DNA from: JBCCRH01 sp039208045
GTDB lineage: Bacteria; Bacteroidota; Bacteroidia; Chitinophagales; Saprospiraceae
Direction of reading: 5' to 3'
NCBI GenBank assembly: GCA_039208045.1
Contig: JBCCRH010000010.1
Span: 1 to 32,422, forward strand
DNA length: 32,422 bases
A program made the position numbers and the translations under genes. The notes under the pieces are model-generated. The model worked only from the letters and a program-made list of their open reading frames with translations. It did not search any database and was not told the origin of the DNA. Positions 24,919-29,870 of the stretch are shown here, in pieces. The stretch's first letter is position 1; every line of letters begins with the position of its first letter.

Positions 24919-24954
24919 GAAGCTAATTTTTACCTTTATAAAAAAATCGCTTCA
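24911..24954 (+). promoter_or_regulatory. Inverted repeat with -7-like box before the UPF0173 gene
   Basis: GAAGC at 24918-24922 pairs with GCTTC near 24949-24953, with a poly-T/poly-A continuation, enclosing TACCTTTA at 24931-24938, one base off the TAnnTTTG -7 consensus. It may combine a weak promoter with a hairpin. The evidence is the motif only. Confidence 0.3.
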
Positions 24955-24955
24955 C

Positions 24956-25636
24956 ATGAAAATAACTTACTATGGCCACTCTAGCTTTGGCATTGAGCTG
25001 AGTAGCAAGCACCTCGTTCTAGATCCTTTTATTTCACCTAATGAACTCGCTGCAGACATCAGCGTAAAAGATATTCCTGCGGACTACATCTTGGTATCGC
25101 ATGGCCATCAAGATCATGTTGTTGATGTAGAAACGATTGCTGAGCATCAGAGTGCTAAGATCGTTTCTAATTTTGAGATCGTAAGCTGGTATGGAGAGAA
25201 AGGGTTGCCGGGCCATCCGATGAATCATGGAGGTAAATGGGCCTTTGAAGGCTTTACGGCCAAATATGTGAATGCAGTGCACTCTAGCGTATTACCTGAT
25301 GGTACTTACGGTGGAAATCCTGGTGGTTTTGTAGTGTGGAATGCGGAGCAGTGCCTCTATTTTGCAGGAGATACTGCCCTTACGATGGATATGAAGCTCA
25401 TTCCCATGACTTGCCCTAAGCTTGATGTGGCTATTTTACCAGTAGGTGATAACTTTACCATGAGCTATGAAGAAGCCCTGATTGCCAGCGACTTCATCGA
25501 ATGTGACCGTATAATTGGGTGCCATTACGATACCTTTGGCTATATCAAAATAGATCATGCTGCCGCAAAAAAGGCTTTTGAAGATAAAGGAAAAGAATTA
25601 ATTTTGTTGCCGATTGGGGGGAGCGTTGAGATTTAG
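24956..25636 (+). CDS. UPF0173-family metal-dependent hydrolase
   Basis: A 226-residue cytoplasmic metallo-beta-lactamase-fold protein of the UPF0173 family. The start MKITYYGHSSFGIEL is the family's first strand pair. The metal-binding motif HGHQDH is at residues 49-54, followed by a further histidine in NAVHSSVL and the aspartate in YFAGDTALTMD. Near the end IIGCHYDTFGYIKID gives the last metal histidine. All zinc ligands therefore look intact. The natural substrate of this family is not established. The gene is separated by 63 bases, containing a perfect inverted repeat, from parA. Confidence 0.92.
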   Translation: MKITYYGHSSFGIELSSKHLVLDPFISPNELAADISVKDIPADYILVSHGHQDHVVDVETIAEHQSAKIVSNFEIVSWYGEKGLPGHPMNHGGKWAFEGFTAKYVNAVHSSVLPDGTYGGNPGGFVVWNAEQCLYFAGDTALTMDMKLIPMTCPKLDVAILPVGDNFTMSYEEALIASDFIECDRIIGCHYDTFGYIKIDHAAAKKAFEDKGKELILLPIGGSVEI

Positions 25637-25665
25637 AGCACTCAGCCCGCGCTGACCTCAAAACT

Positions 25666-25686
25666 TGTTTTGGATGATCCAAAACA
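25666..25686 (+). promoter_or_regulatory. Perfect 9-bp inverted repeat ahead of parA (candidate operator or hairpin)
   Basis: TGTTTTGGA (25666-25674), TGA, then TCCAAAACA (25678-25686) form a perfect palindrome ending 13 bases before the parA ATG. No T-tract follows, so it is not a standard terminator. It does not match the usual parS sequence with a central CACGTG. It could be an autoregulatory operator or a leader hairpin. Confidence 0.5.
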
Positions 25687-25699
25687 TTAAAAACTGATT

Positions 25700-26491
25700 A
25701 TGGGAAAAGTCATTGCTATTGCCAACCAGAAGGGTGGTGTTGGGAAAACAACCACTGCCATTAACTTGGCAGCGAGCTTAGCGATTTTAGAAAAAAAAGT
25801 ACTCCTGATCGATTCTGATCCGCAAGGTAACTCCTCCTCGGGAGTGGGGGTGATGCCTGAAGATATTGATACGACTATATATGATTGCATAGCTAATGGT
25901 TTGGAGACTGCGGAGGCTATCTACGAGACAGACACCCCTAATTTACACATGATTCCAGCGAGTATTGAGCTAGTAGGTGCTGATTTTGCTTTGCTCAATC
26001 GGGAAGATCGAGAGTATGTAATGCGTGGGATTGTTGATCAAATTAGAGACTATTACGACTATATTTTTATTGATTGCCTTCCCTCTTTAGGCCTAATTAC
26101 AGTCAATGCACTCACAGCTGCCGACTCTGTAATCGTACCCGTGCAATGTGAATTTTTCGCCTTAGAAGGACTCAGCAAATTGCAGCAGACTATCGATAAG
26201 GTGCAACAAAACCTAAACGAGAAGCTAGAAATTGAGGGGATTTTACTATCTATGTATGATAAGCGACTTCGACTGGCAAATGTTGTAGTAGGGAAAGTGC
26301 GAGAGATTTTTAAGGATAAGGTATTCGATACTATCATCCACCGCAACTCCAAAATTGGAGAAGCGCCTAACTTTCATATGCCTGTAGTGCTTATGAATGC
26401 CAATAGTCGCGGCAGTATCAATTTTTTCAACTTGGCAAAAGAAGTATTAGCCAACAATAATGATGCTATTGTACAGTCTGCCAATAGCTAA
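25700..26491 (+). CDS. parA: Chromosome-partitioning ATPase ParA (Soj)
   Basis: A 263-residue Walker-type ATPase that moves replicated chromosome origins by cycling on DNA with ParB. The deviant Walker A motif KGGVGKTT occupies residues 11-18. The Walker A' region is LLIDSDPQGNSSSGVGV and the Walker B region is YDYIFIDCLPSLGLITVNAL. C-terminal EAPNFHMPVVLMNANSRGSINFF fits the family's RGxxxY-type end. There is no N-terminal helix-turn-helix extension, as expected of a chromosomal rather than plasmid P1-type ParA. parB follows after 13 bases. Confidence 0.95.
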   Translation: MGKVIAIANQKGGVGKTTTAINLAASLAILEKKVLLIDSDPQGNSSSGVGVMPEDIDTTIYDCIANGLETAEAIYETDTPNLHMIPASIELVGADFALLNREDREYVMRGIVDQIRDYYDYIFIDCLPSLGLITVNALTAADSVIVPVQCEFFALEGLSKLQQTIDKVQQNLNEKLEIEGILLSMYDKRLRLANVVVGKVREIFKDKVFDTIIHRNSKIGEAPNFHMPVVLMNANSRGSINFFNLAKEVLANNNDAIVQSANS

Positions 26492-26504
26492 ATAGAACAG
26501 AACT

Positions 26505-27419
26505 ATGGCCAAACGCTTAGGTAGTAAGAAGGTGAAGAGAAGCCTCAATTCCAGTCTCGACTTTTTGATTCCTTCGAAGATTGATGAAGAAGTATCCAAG
26601 AATCCACAAAAGGCGATTAAGGAACTATCGCAAAAATTTGCGATGATTCCGTTGAAGGAAATCGAAGCGAATCCCGATCAGCCGCGCAAGGAATTTGCAG
26701 AAGAGGCATTGAAGGAGTTGAGTGATTCTATCAAGGTGCACGGACTGATACAACCTATTACCGTAAGGCGTCTGGCACCTGGACAATATCAGATTATCTC
26801 AGGGGAGCGGCGTTGGCGCGCCTCCAAAATAGCCGAGCTAGAAGAAGTACCTGCTTATATTCGTATTGCGAATGATCAGGAACTTATGGAAATGGCGCTA
26901 ATTGAGAACATCCAGCGTGAAAATCTCAACCCTTTCGAAATTGCCGTTTCCTACTATCGTCTAAAAAGTGAGTTTGATTTAACCGATGAACAGCTTGCTA
27001 ATCGCGTTGGAAAGGGAAGAAGTACACTAACCAATTATCTGAATCTCTTAAATATGTACCCTCCAGTAATTGAAGCGCTAAAGGCGGATCAAATTTCGAT
27101 GGGGCATGCAAAAGCGATAAAGGGTATCAAAGATTCGGTCTTACAGCGAGAGCTGCTGAATATGATTCTAGATAAGCAACTATCCGTCCGAGAGACGGAG
27201 CAACTAGCTAGAACCTATTCTCAAAAGAAAAAGAAAGCCACGCCCTCTAAAACAAGTAATGGCGAAGAGTACAAAGAGCTGCTTCAGCACTTCAAAGATT
27301 TCTTTGGCAATGGCCGTATACGCATCCAAGTAGAAGGAGAACATAAAGGGCAAATTGTTATTCCATTTAAAACCAAAGAAGAGCTCCATCACTTCTTCAA
27401 ATGTGTAGAGCAAGGCTAA
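26505..27419 (+). CDS. parB: Chromosome-partitioning protein ParB (Spo0J)
   Basis: A 304-residue CTP-dependent DNA clamp that loads at parS sites and stimulates ParA. The N-terminal domain has PLKEIEANPDQPRKEF, then the CTP-binding box GERRWRA at residues 100-106 and ALIENIQRENLNPFE (131-145). The helix-turn-helix that reads parS is near 157-181 (DEQLANRVGKGRSTLTNYLN). A basic linker (QKKKKATPSK) leads to a C-terminal dimerisation domain. No parS palindrome was recognised in this window. A strong terminator follows 25 bases after the stop. Confidence 0.95.
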   Translation: MAKRLGSKKVKRSLNSSLDFLIPSKIDEEVSKNPQKAIKELSQKFAMIPLKEIEANPDQPRKEFAEEALKELSDSIKVHGLIQPITVRRLAPGQYQIISGERRWRASKIAELEEVPAYIRIANDQELMEMALIENIQRENLNPFEIAVSYYRLKSEFDLTDEQLANRVGKGRSTLTNYLNLLNMYPPVIEALKADQISMGHAKAIKGIKDSVLQRELLNMILDKQLSVRETEQLARTYSQKKKKATPSKTSNGEEYKELLQHFKDFFGNGRIRIQVEGEHKGQIVIPFKTKEELHHFFKCVEQG

Positions 27420-27444
27420 GCCCAAGCGTTAACAAAAACCCAAC

Positions 27445-27487
27445 AACGAGCAAATCCATTATCTTTACCCGGATTTGCTCGTTTTGC
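27445..27487 (+). terminator. Rho-independent terminator after parB
   Basis: AACGAGCAAATCC (27445-27457) pairs perfectly with GGATTTGCTCGTT (27471-27483) and is followed by a short T-rich run. The 13-base loop contains TATCTTTA (27460-27467), close to the TAnnTTTG -7 consensus, so the downstream gene's promoter may overlap the terminator. Confidence 0.8.
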
Positions 27488-27505
27488 GTTTATAAAAGCA
27501 TGTTC

Positions 27506-28180
27506 ATGAAATACTGGATTTTCATTACACTACTCTTCTCCTCCTGTAGCTTAAGCTTCCTACAAGCACAACAAGCTACCCCTCCCTCTGATACCCTCAA
27601 CACTAGCCAACTCCAAAGCGCCGTAGACTCTCTACAACAGACGCTAGCAGAAGAAGAACAAAAGGAAAAGCGCATGCCCGTACCGCGCAAGGCCGCCTTC
27701 TGGTCGCTCGCACTGCCTGGCGCCGGACAGATTTACAACCGGAGCTGGTGGAAAGTACCCTTAGTATATGGTGCTATGGGCGGCATGGCCTACTTAGTGG
27801 ACTTTAATACCCGCCAGTACAACCGCCTCCGCACCGCCCTGGATTTGAAGCGCCAGGACGAACCCCACGAATTTTCCAATACAAATTTAGACGATGAAGA
27901 CGCCCTGCGCTCCCTACGCGACGGCTTTGACCGTGACCGGCAGCTCTCCTACATTTTCACAGTCGTCGTATATGGCCTACAAGCCATGGAAGCCTTCGTG
28001 GATGCCCACCTCCAAAATTTTGATGTCAATGATGACCTGAGTTTCCAACTAAAACCTTCCTTTGAACTTGATTATTCAACTGGCCAGCCTGCCCTAGGCA
28101 TTGGGGTAAGTATTCCTTTGAATAAGATCAGCAACAAACCGCTTATTTTGCATCCCGACTTTGAGTCGATTACGAGATAG
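27506..28180 (+). CDS. DUF5683 membrane protein
   Basis: A 224-residue envelope protein of the DUF5683 family, found beside parAB in many Bacteroidota and of unknown function. The ATG at 27506 is chosen over the longer open frame from 27401 because it starts a signal sequence (MKYWIFITLLFSSCSLSFLQAQ) and avoids overlap with parB; an ATG two codons earlier is also possible. After an acidic-lysine linker comes the family core: PRKAAFWSLALPGAGQIYNR and SWWKVPLVYGAMGGMAYLVD, two hydrophobic segments, then a charged loop, and a third hydrophobic segment LSYIFTVVVYGLQAMEAFVDA. A beta-rich tail (FQLKPSFELDY, LGIGVSIPLN) looks barrel-like or periplasmic. Confidence 0.85.
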   Translation: MKYWIFITLLFSSCSLSFLQAQQATPPSDTLNTSQLQSAVDSLQQTLAEEEQKEKRMPVPRKAAFWSLALPGAGQIYNRSWWKVPLVYGAMGGMAYLVDFNTRQYNRLRTALDLKRQDEPHEFSNTNLDDEDALRSLRDGFDRDRQLSYIFTVVVYGLQAMEAFVDAHLQNFDVNDDLSFQLKPSFELDYSTGQPALGIGVSIPLNKISNKPLILHPDFESITR

Positions 28181-28260
28181 GTTGGTTGCAAGTTCTGATG
28201 TTTTGGGTTAATTTACTGTAAACATTGACTATCGTGTAACAAAAATAAGTTTTAGGGCCA

Positions 28261-28341
28261 CGCGGATTACAAATCCACTAGGCGCGGGCCTAGCTTTAGA
28301 GAAAAAAGCCGAGCACGCGCTTAGCGGATTTGCAATCCGCG
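28261..28341. repeat. 81-bp palindromic repeat, copy 1
   Basis: CGCGGATTACAAATCC at 28261 pairs with GGATTTGCAATCCGCG ending at 28341 with one mismatch, and the symmetry continues inward through GCGCGGGC and CTAGCTTT to an AGAGAAAA loop. Only about four mismatches occur over the outer 29 bases. The interior 47 bases (28282-28328) recur at 29153-29199 with 41 matches. It looks like a REP-like element lying between DUF5683 and the barrel gene. Confidence 0.75.
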
Positions 28342-28386
28342 AGATCAAATGCTAAAAACTACTCATAAAATAAACCTCTACCACTA

Positions 28387-29085
28387 ATGAGATGTATTCC
28401 CCTCCTACTCCTCTTCCTCCTCCCCACCCTCGCCACCAGCCAATCCACCTTCAATTGGGGCATCAACGCCTATCCGCACTTAGCCGGCACGCGCGTGCTT
28501 TCCTTTGGCCAGCTTTCAAACAGGCAGTTAGCTGAAATCAACGAACGAGAAATCACCCGCTTTGGCTATGGCGGCGGTGTCTTTGCCCAGTGGAAGGGCG
28601 AAAAGCTAGCGTTCCAATTGGGGCTTAGCTACCTCGATACCGGTTACCGCACCATCCGTGATACCATCCCCACTGATGCCCCCCGCCCTGCCAACGCCAC
28701 GGAGCAGCGCTTGCTCTTTCGCTACCAGTACATCGAGTTGCCCGTGGAGATACAATTCTATCAAAACTTCCGCGATAAATATGCCTTCTTCTTTATGCTC
28801 GGCGCCTCCTTCAGCTACAACCTCAACAACACTCAAACCACCATTTTCTACACCGGCGATACCGATACCCGCGACACCGATACCCTCCCCATCGAAGAGT
28901 TCAACCGCTTTAATTACGCCTTCCAATCAGGCCTAGGCTTCGAGGCAAAGCTCAATAACAAGCTTGGCCTTTTCATCGAACCCGTCTTCCAATTTTGGCT
29001 CCAAGAGGTCTTCAAGGAACGTGAACTCAACCGCAGCCTCTACACCTTTGGCCTAAAAGTCGGCCTCCGCTTTTTCAGCCAGTAG
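28387..29085 (+). CDS. PorT-like outer-membrane beta-barrel protein
   Basis: A 232-residue outer-membrane protein with signal peptide MRCIPLLLLFLLPTLATSQ. The mature chain shows about eight amphipathic strands: GGGVFAQWKG, LAFQLGLSYLDTGYRT, FRYQYIELPVEIQFYQN, YAFFFMLGASFSYNLNN, RFNYAFQSGLGFEAKL, LGLFIEPVFQFWLQ and a final YTFGLKVGLRFFSQ ending in aromatics. The element YIELPVEIQF is typical of the PorT/outer-membrane-beta-barrel (PF13568-like) group. The role is unknown. Third codon positions are strikingly C-rich compared with the parAB region. The gene stands alone between two related palindromic repeats. Confidence 0.85.
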   Translation: MRCIPLLLLFLLPTLATSQSTFNWGINAYPHLAGTRVLSFGQLSNRQLAEINEREITRFGYGGGVFAQWKGEKLAFQLGLSYLDTGYRTIRDTIPTDAPRPANATEQRLLFRYQYIELPVEIQFYQNFRDKYAFFFMLGASFSYNLNNTQTTIFYTGDTDTRDTDTLPIEEFNRFNYAFQSGLGFEAKLNNKLGLFIEPVFQFWLQEVFKERELNRSLYTFGLKVGLRFFSQ

Positions 29086-29152
29086 GGAACATACGCGAAG
29101 GAGATTAGGTAAAATAAGCGAAGCCACGCAGTTCGCCTCAGGCAAACACTAA

Positions 29153-29199
29153 GCGCGGGCCTAGCTTTAAAGAAGAAAGCTGAGCACGCACCCAGCGGA
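29153..29199. repeat. Palindromic repeat, copy 2 (core only)
   Basis: These 47 bases match 28282-28328 at 41 positions, in the same orientation. The shared core includes GCGCGGGCCTAGCTTTA and GAGCACGC. The outer arms differ from copy 1 and pair poorly, so this copy is degraded or a variant. Confidence 0.7.
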
Positions 29200-29225
29200 A
29201 AGGCTCACTCCAAAGCGGGTGGCAC

Positions 29226-29287
29226 GGCAAATTTGGTGGGTGCGGGTGCCAGCTTAGCGCAGAGCCTTAAATTTGCCTAGATTTTTT
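29226..29287 (+). terminator. Possible terminator hairpin after the barrel gene
   Basis: GGCAAATTT (29226-29234) pairs perfectly with AAATTTGCC (29269-29277) and ATTTTTT follows at 29281-29287. The loop is long (34 bases), with only a small inner TGCG/CGCA pair, so termination is uncertain. Confidence 0.35.
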
Positions 29288-29288
29288 C

Positions 29289-29318
29289 GTCCCTTTTTTA
29301 TCGACTGAAAAAAGGGAC
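29289..29318. repeat. Perfect 11-bp inverted repeat
   Basis: GTCCCTTTTTT (29289-29299) and AAAAAAGGGAC (29308-29318) pair perfectly across an 8-base loop. No T-tract follows on either strand, so its role is unclear. Confidence 0.6.
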
Positions 29319-29410
29319 CCGCCGGAGGCAACTCTTAAGAACATTTAAACCCCAAATAAATTGACACCCTTTTGACTAGCTTACACTTCACAACACAAGC
29401 AAACAAATCG

Positions 29411-29418
29411 TAATTTTG
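29411..29418 (+). promoter_or_regulatory. Candidate -7 box for ccmE
   Basis: TAATTTTG matches the TAnnTTTG consensus and lies 23 bases before the ccmE ATG. No clear -33 TTTG was found at the usual distance. Confidence 0.4.
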
Positions 29419-29441
29419 TTGTATCTATAAATAACCGAAAC

Positions 29442-29849
29442 ATGAAAAAGACTTATATCGTCGCGATTCGGATGGTGGTAGCAGCTATCGTTATCCTGAT
29501 GACCGCAGCAGATGACATGAGCACCTACTCTACCTTCCAGCAAGCCAGAGACAGCGGCCAAAAAGTAAAGATTGCAGGGCAACTTTCCAAGGACAAACCC
29601 ATGGAGTACAATCCTGAAATAGACCCGAACTACTTTAGCTTCTATATCAAGGATACCGATGGTGAAGAGCAAAAAGTAGTACTCCTAAGCGAAAAACCCC
29701 AGGATTTTGAACTCTCCGAGCAAATCGTACTAACTGGCAAAATGAAAGGAGAGGGCTTTGTAGCTACCGAAATGCTCATGAAGTGCCCTTCTAAATACAA
29801 AGACGAAGAAATCTTCATCAAAGCAGAAGAAGGCATTAGCGAAAGCTAG
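29442..29849 (+). CDS. ccmE: Cytochrome c maturation haem chaperone CcmE, Cys-type
   Basis: A 135-residue CcmE-family protein: a single N-terminal membrane anchor (about 5-21, YIVAIRMVVAAIVILM) and a periplasmic OB-fold domain that carries haem to the cytochrome c ligation complex. Family features are STFQQARDSGQKVKIAGQL, FYIKDTDG and the final GEGFVATEMLMKCPSKY. The usual haem-binding HxxxY motif is replaced by Cys115-Pro-Ser-Lys-Tyr119, the CxxxY variant known from Desulfovibrio and archaea. Most of the normal protein length is present. A CcmF/CcsA-type gene follows after 21 bases, the expected partner. Confidence 0.9.
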   Translation: MKKTYIVAIRMVVAAIVILMTAADDMSTYSTFQQARDSGQKVKIAGQLSKDKPMEYNPEIDPNYFSFYIKDTDGEEQKVVLLSEKPQDFELSEQIVLTGKMKGEGFVATEMLMKCPSKYKDEEIFIKAEEGISES

Positions 29850-29870
29850 AACAAAAATACAGGACAAACA

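Larger units (their letters stand above)
29086..29441. other. Non-coding repeat-rich region between the barrel gene and ccmE
   Basis: This 356-base gap has no convincing gene. It holds the second copy of the palindromic repeat, a hairpin with 9-base arms followed by a short T-run, a separate perfect 11-base inverted repeat, and a -7 box for ccmE. Entries for each follow. Confidence 0.75.

Noticed and set aside
25637..27444. parS site near parAB
   Set aside because: No palindrome with a central CACGTG of the parS type was seen; CACGTG occurrences at about 21385 and 30135 lack the flanking symmetry.
27401..27505. Longer start for the DUF5683 gene
   Set aside because: It would overlap parB and cross a strong terminator, and the signal peptide begins only at 27506.
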